From Bin87 sp965204905 (GTDB lineage Bacteria > Chloroflexota > Dehalococcoidia > Lucifugimonadales > UBA3495), in the NCBI GenBank assembly GCA_965204905.1, contig OZ242042.1:3038001-3102000 (forward strand): a stretch of 64,000 nt of DNA. The letters are read 5' to 3'. A program made the translations under genes and the position numbers. Within the stretch, counting starts at the first letter, position 1; every line of letters starts with the position of its first letter. Below, piece after piece: positions 51,972 through 61,195 of the stretch. The notes beneath the pieces were generated by a model, which did not search any database, had not been told where the DNA came from, and saw only the letters and a program-made list of their open reading frames with translations.

Positions 51972-52800
51972 CCTGCAGCAGATCTGACAGCAGGCTTTCG
52001 TTCATCGTGAAGCTTTCGGACTCGGCGGGGAAAGCGCCGGCGCGAACGTCATCGGCGTACTGGCGGAAGGCAGCGGCTATGTCGTCGGACAAAGTGGCGT
52101 AGCGGCGGGCATGCTTGGGCAGGAAATCGGAGAACAGGCCCAGCATATCGTGAAACACCTGCACCTGCCCGTCGCAATCGGGGCCCGCCCCGATGCCGAT
52201 GGTGGGTATGGTGAGGCGTTCGGTGATCATCCTGGCCAGAGGGCTGGGCACGCATTCCAACACCACCGAGTACGCTCCGGCGTCCTGCAAAGCCACCGCA
52301 TCATCCAGCAGGCGCCGGGCCGTCGCGCGAGTGCGACCCTGCACCCGGTAGCCGCCCAGCGCGTTCACCGATTGGGGAGTGAGGCCGATGTGTCCCATGA
52401 CCGGCGCGCCGGCATCAACGATGCGACGCACCGTGTCAGCGATAGCGACGCCGCCCTCCATCTTCACCGTGTGCGCGCCGCCTTCCTGCATCAACCTGCC
52501 GGCGTTGCGCATCGCCTCGTTAGCGTCAACCTGGTAGGCCATAAAGGGCAGGTCGGCGACGATCAGAGCGTCGGACGCGCCGCGGCTCACCATCCGAGTG
52601 TGGCGCACCATATCGTCCATGGTGACCGGAATGGTGGAATCGTAGCCCAGCACCACCATGCCCAGGCTGTCCCCCACCAGGATGATGGGAATGCCAGCAG
52701 CATCAGCAATGCGAGCGGCGGTGTAGTCGTAAGCGGTGACCATGGGAATCTTCTCCCCGTCCCGCTTCATCTGGGCCAGCTTACGGATAGTAGTCGCCAT
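51964..52800 (-). CDS. panB: 3-methyl-2-oxobutanoate hydroxymethyltransferase
   Basis: Ketopantoate hydroxymethyltransferase, first step of pantothenate/CoA synthesis. It transfers a hydroxymethyl group from methylenetetrahydrofolate to 2-oxoisovalerate. MVTAYDYTAARIADAAGI, ILVGDSLGMVVLGYDSTIPVTMDDM and GHIGLTPQSVNALGGYRVQG are diagnostic, and length (278 residues) is normal. It follows the DUF2520 gene by 15 bases. No panC, panD or panE is seen. Confidence 0.96.
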   Translation of the reverse strand: MATTIRKLAQMKRDGEKIPMVTAYDYTAARIADAAGIPIILVGDSLGMVVLGYDSTIPVTMDDMVRHTRMVSRGASDALIVADLPFMAYQVDANEAMRNAGRLMQEGGAHTVKMEGGVAIADTVRRIVDAGAPVMGHIGLTPQSVNALGGYRVQGRTRATARRLLDDAVALQDAGAYSVVLECVPSPLARMITERLTIPTIGIGAGPDCDGQVQVFHDMLGLFSDFLPKHARRYATLSDDIAAAFRQYADDVRAGAFPAESESFTMNESLLSDLLQDG

Positions 52801-52815
52801 AGTGAGCGGATTGTA

Positions 52816-53700
52816 TCAGGCCGGGGGTTCCGCTGTCCGCCTCAATCGCGCCAACTCCGCCTCCCCAACCCCCTTCGCCCGCGCCAGCGGTATCGATGCC
52901 AACGTCAACTCCCGGTACAGCGTAACCAACTCCGGCGCGTGCTCGGACAGCAGCGACAGATGCGCCGCGATGGTGGCGGCGTCGCCGCGCACTGCCGGGC
53001 CGGTTACAGCGTTGACGGGTCCAGAGGAGGCGATGGCCTCGATGGTGGCGCGAGCCAGCGGCGCCACGGCCCGAACGCCGTCCTCCTCGGTGAAACCCAT
53101 GCGGGCCCACAGGCCGATGGCCGCGTCCAGCAGGGTGCCCAAGTACCCGCAGGCCAGCACCGCGCTGGCGTGGTACAGCGGACGCAATTCGTCGGGGATG
53201 GTTATGGCCCGCCCGTCCAGTCGCTCGGCCAGCGACGGCAGGTAATCGGCCAACCATCCGCTTGCGGACACCGCGAAGGTCACGCCGGACAGCCGACGCG
53301 CCGCCTCGGTGGGGTCGCTGAGCGCGGCGAAGGTCTGGAACGGGTGCATCGCGCCAACCGACGCGCCAGCGCCGGCCGCGGCGTCCAGCAGTTCGGTGGA
53401 CGCCGCGCCGCAGCAATGGACCACGCCCTGATCCGCGGGCCACTTGACACCAGCGACTACGCCGGCAATCGCCCCGTCCGGCGTGGTGATAAACACCAGG
53501 TCGCAAGCGTCCGCCACGTCCTGCGCCGTATCCATAGCTGCACACCCATCAATCCGCTCCGCCAGCCATTCCGCGCTGGTCCGGGTACGGCTGGACACGG
53601 CAACCACGTTGCAGCCCACGCCGTCCAGCGCCAAGGCCAGGCCGCGCCCCAGCGTGCCCGCGCCCACGAAACCGATGCGTACGTTGTCAGCCGATGCCAT
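52816..53700 (-). CDS. Rossmann-fold DUF2520 protein
   Basis: A 294-residue protein with an N-terminal NAD(P) domain (IGFVGAGTLGRGLALALDG) and the helical DUF2520 domain (about 150-285, LYHASAVLACGYLGTLLDAA). It resembles the 6-phosphogluconate/ketopantoate reductase superfamily. The gene lies directly upstream of panB on one transcript, so it may be the reductase making pantoate; this is an inference. It overlaps the P1-peptidase gene by 14 bases. Confidence 0.85.
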   Translation of the reverse strand: MASADNVRIGFVGAGTLGRGLALALDGVGCNVVAVSSRTRTSAEWLAERIDGCAAMDTAQDVADACDLVFITTPDGAIAGVVAGVKWPADQGVVHCCGAASTELLDAAAGAGASVGAMHPFQTFAALSDPTEAARRLSGVTFAVSASGWLADYLPSLAERLDGRAITIPDELRPLYHASAVLACGYLGTLLDAAIGLWARMGFTEEDGVRAVAPLARATIEAIASSGPVNAVTGPAVRGDAATIAAHLSLLSEHAPELVTLYRELTLASIPLARAKGVGEAELARLRRTAEPPA

Positions 53701-54670
53701 GATTCAACTCCCTGACCGACCGTATCCCCGCCAGCCCGGTTGCAGACCGCACCGCGTCGATCACCGCCAGCGCGACCACGTGCGTTGCCGCCGCGACGAT
53801 GGCGGTCATGTTGACGGGCGCGGAGTTGCGGCCTGTCGCCACGCAGAACAGCGTGTCCCCGTCGCTGATGGTGTGGCACGGGCGGATCGTCAGCGCCAGG
53901 CCGTCGTGGGCCGACGACGCCACGAAGTTGGCCTGCGCCTTGTCCAGCCCGGCGTCCGTGGCGACGACGCCGATGGTGGTGTTGGTCATCGTCGCATCAC
54001 TCGGCGGATACTCGCCGGAGAGAATGATCTCCATCGGATCGGCCATCGTCCCGTCGTCACGCTGCGGCCCGGCAATCAGGCCGCCATCCCGGTGGTTGTG
54101 GATGCCGCCCCAGGCGTTGACCGCAACGGTCGCGCCCACCGAGATGCCGCTGGGCAATGTGCAGTACGCCGACCCGATGCCCCCCTTGACCACGCCGGCC
54201 AGCCCCAACCCCTTGCCCACCGTCGCCCCGGTTCCCGCGCCCACCGAGCCGGACGCCAGCGGCGCATCGCTCGCGGCATCGGCGGCGGTATATCCCGCCA
54301 TCGCGTCAGGCCGCACATCGGCCCGGCCCACGCCCAGGTCATAAAGGATGGCCGCGGGAACTATGGGTACGCATCCGTGCGGCGTTTCAAAACCGATGCC
54401 GCGCTCCTCCAGCCACCGCTGCACGCCATCGGCCGCCGCCAGCCCGAACGCGCTGCCGCCGCTGAGCAGGACGGCGTGAACCCGGTCCACCCGTCGCATG
54501 GGATCCAGCAGGTCGGTTTCCCGGGTGCCCGGCGAGCCGCCGCGCACTGCCACGCCACCGACGGCAGTTTCGCCGCACAGGACAACGGTGCAGCCGGTAG
54601 CGGCGTCGGCATCCGTCCAATGGCCAGCCGCGATGCCGGGAACGGCGGTGATTGTAACGTTGGTCACCAT
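53687..54670 (-). CDS. P1 family peptidase (DmpA-like)
   Basis: A 327-residue N-terminal-nucleophile-type hydrolase of the DmpA/aminopeptidase fold. AVRGGSPGTRETDLLDP, LLSGGSAFGLAAADGV and NTTIGVVATDA, which contains the self-cleavage Thr, are all present. These enzymes release N-terminal amino acids from amides and peptides, some acting on beta-peptides. It is part of the transcript with panB, but a functional link is not evident. Confidence 0.9.
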   Translation of the reverse strand: MVTNVTITAVPGIAAGHWTDADAATGCTVVLCGETAVGGVAVRGGSPGTRETDLLDPMRRVDRVHAVLLSGGSAFGLAAADGVQRWLEERGIGFETPHGCVPIVPAAILYDLGVGRADVRPDAMAGYTAADAASDAPLASGSVGAGTGATVGKGLGLAGVVKGGIGSAYCTLPSGISVGATVAVNAWGGIHNHRDGGLIAGPQRDDGTMADPMEIILSGEYPPSDATMTNTTIGVVATDAGLDKAQANFVASSAHDGLALTIRPCHTISDGDTLFCVATGRNSAPVNMTAIVAAATHVVALAVIDAVRSATGLAGIRSVRELNHGIG

Positions 54671-54679
54671 GATGGCCGC

Positions 54680-55942
54680 TTACTCGTCCGCCTCCACTGA
54701 CGACAGCAACTCCTCCGCTCGTTCCAGCAGTATGCGCTGCCGTTCGGCGCTGATTCCCTGGTTTTCCAGGTACATGCGCAAGGCCGTCAAGGGTTGCAGG
54801 TCGGTGGGTTCTGCGTCCAGGCGTCGCCGCGCTTCGTCCGTCACATCGCGGGCTATGCTGGCGACGTAGTGGGCCGGCGAAAGCGCGGCCCGCAGGTCGG
54901 CGTCCCTCACCCGCCCCGACTGCTCACCCGACAGGCGCAGGCGGAGGCGCACGATCGCGCCGGCCACCGGCCTCCGCTCAATGGCGCGCACCACGAACTC
55001 CGTCGGGTTGCCCTCGTTCTCCGGCACGCTGGCGTCCACGGTCACGAACGGACGCGCCGCGATGCGCTCGAAACGAAAGTCGGTCAGCCGCCGGCCCTGG
55101 GGCGCGCTCGGGTCGATGTCTATGATGCAGAAGCCCTTCTCATCGGCCTCCTCGGAGAAGTCCACCCGCTGCAGGCTGCCCGAATACGCCACCGCCGGCC
55201 CGCCGCCGGCCGACCCGTCCGTCGCCGGCGGACGCAACACCTGGTGCTTGTGGATGTGCCCCAGCGCCACGTATTCCAGCTGCGGCTGCTGCACCGCGCT
55301 CACGTTCAGCACGTGGTCGTTGCCCAGCATCATGGAACGCTCGCTGCCCACCGTCGCCCCGTTGACCGTCACGTGGCCGGCCATGATCGCCGGAATGTCC
55401 GGGTCCAGCGCCTGGGCGCGCCCCGCGATGGCCGTGGTCATGCGCCGCTCGATTTCCTGCCGGATCTGCTCGATGCCCAGGCCCCGCGACTCGTCCCGCG
55501 CCAGCATCGCGCCCCGCGACGGCCAGGGCACCGACAGGATTTGCAGCGGCCCCGCCGGCGTCGGTACCGTCTGGTTGTTCAACGTCGCCCCGACGTGCAC
55601 GTTGGGAACGTCCAGCGTCGAGAATATCTCCACGGCGTGGGCCCGGCCCGACGCCGCCGGCAGGTCGTGGTTGCCCACCAGCAGGAACGTCGGGATGCCG
55701 GCGGCGGACAGGCGACGCAGCCGCCGGGCAAACTCCCGCTGGTGCGTCTGCGACGGATCGCGTCCCTTGTAGGCGTCCCCGGCCAGCAGCACCAGGTCCA
55801 CCGAGTTGGCCAGGGCGTATTCCGCCAACTCGTCCAGCGCCTCCAGGAAATCGGTGAGCCGCGTGGACAGCCCCGTGCTCGGGTCGGTGCGTCCGTAGTT
55901 TTCGACGCCGATGTGCAGGTCTGAAAAATGCAGTATCCGCAT
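54680..55942 (-). CDS. SbcD-like metallophosphoesterase (DNA repair exonuclease)
   Basis: A 420-residue calcineurin-type nuclease: HFSDLHIG, LLAGDAYKGRDP, LLVGNHDLP and ALGHIHKHQVL are the metal motifs of SbcD/Mre11. The C-terminal ~120 residues would hold the capping domain and the SbcC-binding helix. No sbcC gene lies next to it, which is unusual for this nuclease. Its start at 55942 has a weak ribosome site. Confidence 0.9.
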   Translation of the reverse strand: MRILHFSDLHIGVENYGRTDPSTGLSTRLTDFLEALDELAEYALANSVDLVLLAGDAYKGRDPSQTHQREFARRLRRLSAAGIPTFLLVGNHDLPAASGRAHAVEIFSTLDVPNVHVGATLNNQTVPTPAGPLQILSVPWPSRGAMLARDESRGLGIEQIRQEIERRMTTAIAGRAQALDPDIPAIMAGHVTVNGATVGSERSMMLGNDHVLNVSAVQQPQLEYVALGHIHKHQVLRPPATDGSAGGGPAVAYSGSLQRVDFSEEADEKGFCIIDIDPSAPQGRRLTDFRFERIAARPFVTVDASVPENEGNPTEFVVRAIERRPVAGAIVRLRLRLSGEQSGRVRDADLRAALSPAHYVASIARDVTDEARRRLDAEPTDLQPLTALRMYLENQGISAERQRILLERAEELLSSVEADE

Positions 55943-55985
55943 GACGCGGCTAACTATACACAGCCCAACGCCCCGGCGCGAACCG

Positions 55986-57191
55986 CTACGGCAGCGCCCC
56001 CGTTTTTTGTAGCAGCGCCTGCGTGCCGGCCAGGTCGCTCAGGTCCGCCAGCGTGATGTCCGGCTGCTCGATCTCGGCCAGCGGGGTCAGCAACACCGAT
56101 GGCCTGACTCCCTCAACCATGGGGTACTCGAAAGTCTGGCCGGCGAAATACTGCTGTCCCACCGAACTCAGCAGGAACCGGATGAACGCCTCCGCGTTCT
56201 CGGGGTTGTCGGCGGTCTCAAGGATGCCGGCCCCGGACACCAGGACGATTGACCCCGGCCCGGCGCCCCGCAGGTGCGCGTTCCGCGCCGCGAAGTCTTC
56301 GCCTTCCTCCGCAATAAAGCGGTACAGGTAGTAGTGGTTCACCAGCCCCACGTCAATCTCGCCGGCCGCCGCCGCCGCTACCTGCGGCGTGTTCTTGGGG
56401 TAAATCTTGACGTCGTTGGCGATCATCGCCCGCAGCCATTCCTCGGTGCGGTCTTCGCCCCATCCCGCCCGCAGCGCGGTGACCATCGCCTGGAACGACC
56501 CGTTGGTCGGCGCCCAGCCAACGCGACCCTTCCACTCCGGTTCGGTGAATCCCCACAGGTCGTCCGGTAAATCCGCTTCGGTGAGCTTGTCTGTTCCATA
56601 GACCACGACCCGCGCCCGGCCGGTAATGCCCACCCAACGGCCTTCCGTGGAACGCGCCCATTCCGGCGTCATCCCGATGACGTCGGCGGGCAGTTCCGTC
56701 ATCATTTCCGATACCGCCGCCAGGCCGCCGGGGTCCTGAGCGTAAAACACGTCCGCCGGAGAGTTTCCGCCTTCTTCCAGCAGCGTCGCCGCCAATGCCC
56801 CGGTGCCGGCGTACTTCACCTTCACGTCAATGCCGGTCGTCCCTTTGAACTGCTGGATGATGGGATCAACCAGAGACTCGCTACGCCCTGAATATATGAT
56901 GAGTTCGCCGGGATCGTCGGTGGCCGGAGATTCCTTCACGACGCGCGTCACCTCAATGGGAACCTCCCGCGTGACTTCAACCTGTACCTCACGGGTGACC
57001 TCGGGCCCTGGTTGCTCTACGATTCGGGTGACCGCAGGCCCCGATTGCTCGACAATGCGCGTCACCTCCACCGGGACCGGCTCAGCGGGCGCGCTGCCGG
57101 CGCAGGCGATTATCGCAAGAGTCAGCAGGACGACTCCCGATATCAGGAACCAGGACCTGGTGGGGTGGAGCATTTTCAAACGGTTTATCAT
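55986..57191 (-). CDS. iron-type ABC transporter substrate-binding lipoprotein
   Basis: A 401-residue periplasmic-type ferric-binding protein. The signal peptide ends in lipobox AIIAC. A linker of VEVTR/IVEQ repeats (about 40-95), typical of Chloroflexota lipoproteins, precedes the binding domain (ELIIYSGRSESLVDPIIQQF, then VFYAQDPGGLAAVSE, LVNHYYLYRF), matching FbpA-like proteins that bind Fe3+ with Tyr residues. No permease or ATPase adjoins it. GGTAGG precedes the ATG; the promoter lies at 57317-57345. Confidence 0.88.
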   Translation of the reverse strand: MINRLKMLHPTRSWFLISGVVLLTLAIIACAGSAPAEPVPVEVTRIVEQSGPAVTRIVEQPGPEVTREVQVEVTREVPIEVTRVVKESPATDDPGELIIYSGRSESLVDPIIQQFKGTTGIDVKVKYAGTGALAATLLEEGGNSPADVFYAQDPGGLAAVSEMMTELPADVIGMTPEWARSTEGRWVGITGRARVVVYGTDKLTEADLPDDLWGFTEPEWKGRVGWAPTNGSFQAMVTALRAGWGEDRTEEWLRAMIANDVKIYPKNTPQVAAAAAGEIDVGLVNHYYLYRFIAEEGEDFAARNAHLRGAGPGSIVLVSGAGILETADNPENAEAFIRFLLSSVGQQYFAGQTFEYPMVEGVRPSVLLTPLAEIEQPDITLADLSDLAGTQALLQKTGALP

Positions 57192-57602
57192 CGTTTTCCT
57201 ACCTCGTTACGTTGGTCGATGTCCCATTTGGTCGGCGGGCGGTCGATGCTGTCTTGGCGTACTGTGCGCATTCGTCAGTGGCGCAATATCGTTATCGTCG
57301 CTGCCATTTCCGCAAGATATTAGTATGCACGAAAAATTAAGTCAATACTATAATCCCATCAATTTACGTGGCATCACATCGGAGCCTTTGGGCAGATTTA
57401 CGGGCGCATTGACGGAACACGCCGGTTGCGGGCCGGGGGCCAGCGCGATTGCTGACCGGCGAAGCAGTCTGCCGGCGGTGCCCAACCGCGCTTTGCGGAA
57501 GCGCGCCTCGGTCGCCGCTATAAAAACGGCGGCAACCCTGATAGACTGGGTTGCCGGCGGCCACCTTGCCGACTCCATTACTCTGGAGCAGATAACCCCA
57601 CC
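57192..57602. other. non-coding region between divergent genes
   Basis: Holds the promoter of the iron-type binding protein (left part) and about 250 bases with no convincing gene. The frames through it on both strands lack codon bias and family motifs. Confidence 0.5.
57317..57350 (-). promoter_or_regulatory. sigma-70 promoter with dyad, iron-type binding protein
   Basis: On the minus strand TTGACT (57340-57345) and TAATAT (57317-57322) are spaced by 17 bases. TAGTAT (57321-57326) and ATACTA (57345-57350) form a dyad that brackets the promoter, a candidate operator. The leader would be about 118 bases. Confidence 0.6.
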
Positions 57603-58304
57603 ATGACTACGCCGCGAGAGCTATACAACCTGCAGGTGATCGATCACCGGATCGACAGCATTGATACTGAACGGAAACGGGTCGAGCAGCGCCTGGCCGC
57701 CGGCGTCAATCGCCCCGACCTGACCGACGAAGCCGACCGACACTCATCGCGTGCCCTCGCCATCGCCGACAACGTCCACAACCGGCGGGAAGAAGCTGAA
57801 CGGTTGCGCGAACGGCTGACGGGACTGGAGTCCCGGCTGTACAGCGGCAACACCTCCCGCAGAGACCTTTCCGCCATCCAGAGGGAAGTTGACTCGGCCC
57901 GGTACCAAATCGGCCAACTGGACGACACCATCCTCGAACAGGAAGAAGAGCAACGCACCCACGAGGAGGCCGCCCAGAGCGCCCATACCGAAATGCGCGA
58001 TGCTGAAGATCAGTGGCAGGGAGCCGTGACGGAACTCAATGATCGCCTGTCGGAACTGGCCAAGGAGCGGGAGGAAGCCGAGAGCGACCGCCAATCGTTG
58101 GCGGCAACCTTGCCCGGCGCCGACCTGCAACGCTACGAACGGCTGCGCCGGAACAAGGCCGGCACCGCCATCGCTCTCGTGGACAACGGGCGCGTCTGCG
58201 TGTCCTGCCGCATGACCCTGACCACCAACGTGATGCGGCAACTGCGCGATAAGTCCCGGCAGGTCCCCTGTAGCGCGTGCGGGCGGATTCTGTACCAACC
58301 GTAA
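57603..58304 (+). CDS. C4 zinc-ribbon coiled-coil protein
   Basis: A 233-residue protein with a long antiparallel coiled coil (about 10-175, rich in ERKRVEQRL and EREEAES heptads) and a C-terminal zinc ribbon, CVSC (before RMTL) and CSAC (before GRIL). This is the CT398/zf-RING_7 family, of unknown function and proposed to bind nucleic acid or the sigma-54/flagellar machinery in some bacteria. Confidence 0.85.
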   Translation: MTTPRELYNLQVIDHRIDSIDTERKRVEQRLAAGVNRPDLTDEADRHSSRALAIADNVHNRREEAERLRERLTGLESRLYSGNTSRRDLSAIQREVDSARYQIGQLDDTILEQEEEQRTHEEAAQSAHTEMRDAEDQWQGAVTELNDRLSELAKEREEAESDRQSLAATLPGADLQRYERLRRNKAGTAIALVDNGRVCVSCRMTLTTNVMRQLRDKSRQVPCSACGRILYQP

Positions 58305-58356
58305 GCGTCGTCATTTCACCATCATTCCCGTTTTCACCTTCAGTCCTGTTTTCACC

Positions 58357-58410
58357 GTCATTCCCGCGAAAGTCGCAACTGTCCGCCACAGGCGGATGCG
58401 GGAATCCAGT
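58357..58410. repeat. CATTCCCGC palindrome (family C)
   Basis: GTCATTCCCGC pairs with GCGGGAATCCAG, with an inner TCCGCC/GGCGGA hairpin. It lies between two co-directed genes. Confidence 0.6.
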
Positions 58411-58427
58411 GGGAGAATGCGATAACC

Positions 58428-59363
58428 ATGTACTCAAAAGTAATCGTTCCGTTGGATGGTTCTGACCTTTCCGAACAATCTCTGCCCTACGCTCAGTTGA
58501 TTGCAAGATCGTTGGGTGTGCCAATCGAACTGGTGCAGGCTTACGACATCCTGCCTCCCAGCCTCCTGGGCGGGCAGAGTCGGCCAGGGGTTGCCAGCAC
58601 CCTGGAAGAGGGATCTCGCGCCAGGGCCCTGGTTTCCATGGAGTCTCAGCGGCGACGACTGGAAGGCGAGGGATATGACGTGAGCGTGGTTGCGCAACGT
58701 GGGCCAGCCGGCGACGTGATTGTGGCGATAGCCGGCGCCGATCCCACCGCCCTGGTGGTGATGTCCACCCACGGCCGCAGCGGTATTTCCCGTTGGGTCA
58801 TGGGCAGCGTCACCGACAAGGTCCTGCACACCACGCCGAACCCTATGCTGATAGTGCGGGCCAACGTCATGGGGCCGGCCTCTCCCGAAACGTCCTTGAA
58901 GAACGTCGTGGTGCCGCTGGACGGTTCGCCTCTGTCCGAGCTGGCGATTCCCCACGCCATCAGCGTGGCGGGAGCGCTTTCAGCCGGCATCACGGTGCTG
59001 AGGATCACCCCAACGGAGGGACACTACCGGCAACAGATCAACCTGGTCTCGCCGGAGATGGGGACGGTTCCCGACTTCGACCTCGCCAACCCCGACGAGC
59101 TGGCCGCTGAGGATGCGGCTGACGCGTCCGCCTATTTGGACGACGTCAGAAACCGTATGCGAATCGACCACGCGCACGGTGTGGCGACGGAACACCAGGT
59201 GGGCGACAACATCGCGCAGACGATTATCGAGCGCGCCAGCGGCCAACCGTCGCTGGTGGCGATGACAACCCACGGTCGCAGCGGCGTCGGGCGGATGGTC
59301 CTGGGCAGCGTCACCGACCGGGTAATTCGCCACTCCAACCTGCCGGTGCTGGTAATCCGTTAG
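58428..59363 (+). CDS. universal stress protein with two UspA domains
   Basis: A 311-residue protein with two UspA domains (about 1-145 and 155-311). Each ends in the ATP-binding loop: THGRSGISRWVMGSVTDKVLH and THGRSGVGRMVLGSVTDRVIR (G-x2-G-x9-GS/T pattern). Both open with VVPLDGS. It is a stress-induced, ATP-binding cytosolic protein; the effector is unknown. Confidence 0.92.
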   Translation: MYSKVIVPLDGSDLSEQSLPYAQLIARSLGVPIELVQAYDILPPSLLGGQSRPGVASTLEEGSRARALVSMESQRRRLEGEGYDVSVVAQRGPAGDVIVAIAGADPTALVVMSTHGRSGISRWVMGSVTDKVLHTTPNPMLIVRANVMGPASPETSLKNVVVPLDGSPLSELAIPHAISVAGALSAGITVLRITPTEGHYRQQINLVSPEMGTVPDFDLANPDELAAEDAADASAYLDDVRNRMRIDHAHGVATEHQVGDNIAQTIIERASGQPSLVAMTTHGRSGVGRMVLGSVTDRVIRHSNLPVLVIR

Positions 59364-59393
59364 CGCCTCACTCGTACCCACTTTCCGCAACCT

Positions 59394-59428
59394 GTCATTG
59401 CGAGGAGCGAAGCGACGTGGCAATCTCG
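59394..59428. repeat. half copy of family B repeat
   Basis: GTCATTGCGAGG, then AGCGAAGCGACGTGG, then CAATCTCG: the left half of the element at 41801-41885. Confidence 0.6.
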
Positions 59429-59449
59429 CCGGCCGAGCGGTCCCTACTG

Positions 59450-59514
59450 CATTCCCGCTGCCCCTCCGTCATTCCCGCTGCCCTTCCGTCATTCCCGCGA
59501 AAGCGGGAATCCAG
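59450..59514. repeat. tandem partial copies of family C
   Basis: Two 20-base units (59450-59469 and 59470-59489), each CATTCCCGCTG followed by CCCCTCCGT or CCCTTCCGT, then a full palindrome CATTCCCGCG-AAAG-CGGGAATCCAG. This looks like repeated insertion or slippage of one element. Confidence 0.6.
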
Positions 59515-59536
59515 TAACCACCAGGGGCGCCCGCCC

Positions 59537-61195
59537 TCACACCCGGTAAAAACCGCCGCCGCCAGCCCACAGGATGCGCAAGGCCCGACTGCCCACCACC
59601 GTGTCGAACCGCAGCCACTCCGCCGTAGGCTCCCCCGGTGGCCCCACCAGGAACCGCGGCGAACCTCCGGAATCGGACGGGTGCGGCGTCAGCGACTCCT
59701 CGCCGCCGTTGGGCCAGGCCAGGTACAACCGTCCCCGCCGCAGAATGACGCGGAAGTTCGAGACGTAGGGCGCGTGGCTGCGGTAGTGACCGGGGAAGGC
59801 CACCCACTCGGGCGGACTGGGCAACTCCGACTCCAGCGGCGCGCTGCCCTCCCGAACGTACACGGCGGGTCCGTGGTGGACTTCAACCATCGGGGCATCG
59901 TCGCCGCCGTCCTCGCGGGAGCGAAACCGCAACGGGAACGGATCAAAATCGTCGTGCGGCGCGCAGAAGGCATTGCCCGAAATATGTTCCAGTACAATGT
60001 CCGCGCCACCCTGCCGATTTACCGATAGTCTATCTCCCTCTGCGCTCACGCATAGGGTACTGCCGTTTCGTTCGTTCACGTAAGTCCCGGCGTACCGTTG
60101 CGCGTCGGCAACCCGCGTCGGGTCCGGTATCTCGGGCGGTTCGGGCGGAGATTGGCCGCTGCCAATGGCGGCCGCAACTTGGAGTGCATAGCGCGCCGGC
60201 GCGTAGGTGTCCACGTCCGAGCCGTTGCACATGATCACAACACCCAGGCCGTCGGTCTGATCGGTGAGCATGATGGCGCGGAACCCCACGGTGCTGCCGC
60301 CGTGTCCGATGAAGTGGTGCCCGTCGGCCCGGTGGGAGATGATGCCGAAACCGTAGCCGTAATCGTGCTGGTATGCGTCGCCCCGGGACATTGAGATGGC
60401 CGGCGTGGTCATCATCGAATACGTGGCCGGCGACGCCACCGCGCCGGCATCGCCACGCCCTCCGTTGAGCCACACCCGGACGTACCTGGCCATGTCAGCA
60501 GCTGTTGCTGCCTGGCTGCCGTCGCCGACGGGATACTCCATCCACGTGGCCGGGATCAGGATGTCGCTCCGGCGGTAGGGGCGGTCGTCGTGCAGGGGCA
60601 CGTATCCGGTGGCCATGCGGTGGCGCGTCGCGTGGGTGATCACCGGCTCGGTGGTGGTCATGCCCAGGGGTTCCAGCACGCGCCGGCGAATTACGCTGCC
60701 GTAGTCCTGCCCGGTGATGTCCTCCAGCAGCCATCCCAGCAGCTTGTAGCCGGTATTGGAATAGTGGAAACGGGAGCCCGGTTCCCACGCCGCCTCGGTT
60801 TCCCGCAGGGCGAAACCTTCGTACCGGGCGGCCGGCGTGAAGTCGGTTCCCGCCGGCAGGCCGGCGGTATGGCTCAACATGTGCCGCAGGGTGATGGGGC
60901 CGAACCGCGAGGGCATGGCAAACCACGGCAGATGCGTGCTGAACGGAGCGTCAATATCCAGGCGGCCCGACTCAACCAACCGGAGCACGGCCAGCGCAGT
61001 CATGGACTTGCCGATGCTGCCAATCTGAAAAGTCGTGTCGGCGGTTACCGGCCTGCGAGACGCCAGCTCCGCGTACCCCAATCCGGCGGCGTACAGCGTC
61101 CGCTGGCGGTCCGTTACCGATATGGCCAAGCCGGCAGATGGCGCAGCAGCCAGCCAGCGGCGCAGGTAGTCGGTAAGAATACCGTAGTCAGACAT
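59537..61195 (-). CDS. serine hydrolase of the beta-lactamase/PBP4* family
   Basis: A 552-residue protein with a class C-type beta-lactamase fold: FQIGSIGKSMTALAVL (S-x-x-K nucleophile), YSNTGYKLLGWLLE (Y-x-N) and HFIGHGGSTVGFRAI (H-x-G). A C-terminal domain of about 200 residues is unlike lactamases. Family members are esterases, D-peptidases or transesterases; it is not a proven antibiotic-resistance gene. The ATG overlaps the DnaJ stop (TAATG), so it is translated by coupling. Confidence 0.85.
   Translation of the reverse strand: MSDYGILTDYLRRWLAAAPSAGLAISVTDRQRTLYAAGLGYAELASRRPVTADTTFQIGSIGKSMTALAVLRLVESGRLDIDAPFSTHLPWFAMPSRFGPITLRHMLSHTAGLPAGTDFTPAARYEGFALRETEAAWEPGSRFHYSNTGYKLLGWLLEDITGQDYGSVIRRRVLEPLGMTTTEPVITHATRHRMATGYVPLHDDRPYRRSDILIPATWMEYPVGDGSQAATAADMARYVRVWLNGGRGDAGAVASPATYSMMTTPAISMSRGDAYQHDYGYGFGIISHRADGHHFIGHGGSTVGFRAIMLTDQTDGLGVVIMCNGSDVDTYAPARYALQVAAAIGSGQSPPEPPEIPDPTRVADAQRYAGTYVNERNGSTLCVSAEGDRLSVNRQGGADIVLEHISGNAFCAPHDDFDPFPLRFRSREDGGDDAPMVEVHHGPAVYVREGSAPLESELPSPPEWVAFPGHYRSHAPYVSNFRVILRRGRLYLAWPNGGEESLTPHPSDSGGSPRFLVGPPGEPTAEWLRFDTVVGSRALRILWAGGGGFYRV

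Noticed and set aside
57345..57602. Possible small genes between the binding protein and the zinc-ribbon gene
   Set aside because: Frames on both strands are short, lack ribosome sites and show no domain pattern.
59537..61195. Antibiotic-resistance beta-lactamase
   Set aside because: The fold is that of class C-like serine hydrolases, but the long extra C-terminal domain and lack of a signal peptide fit the esterase/peptidase branch.
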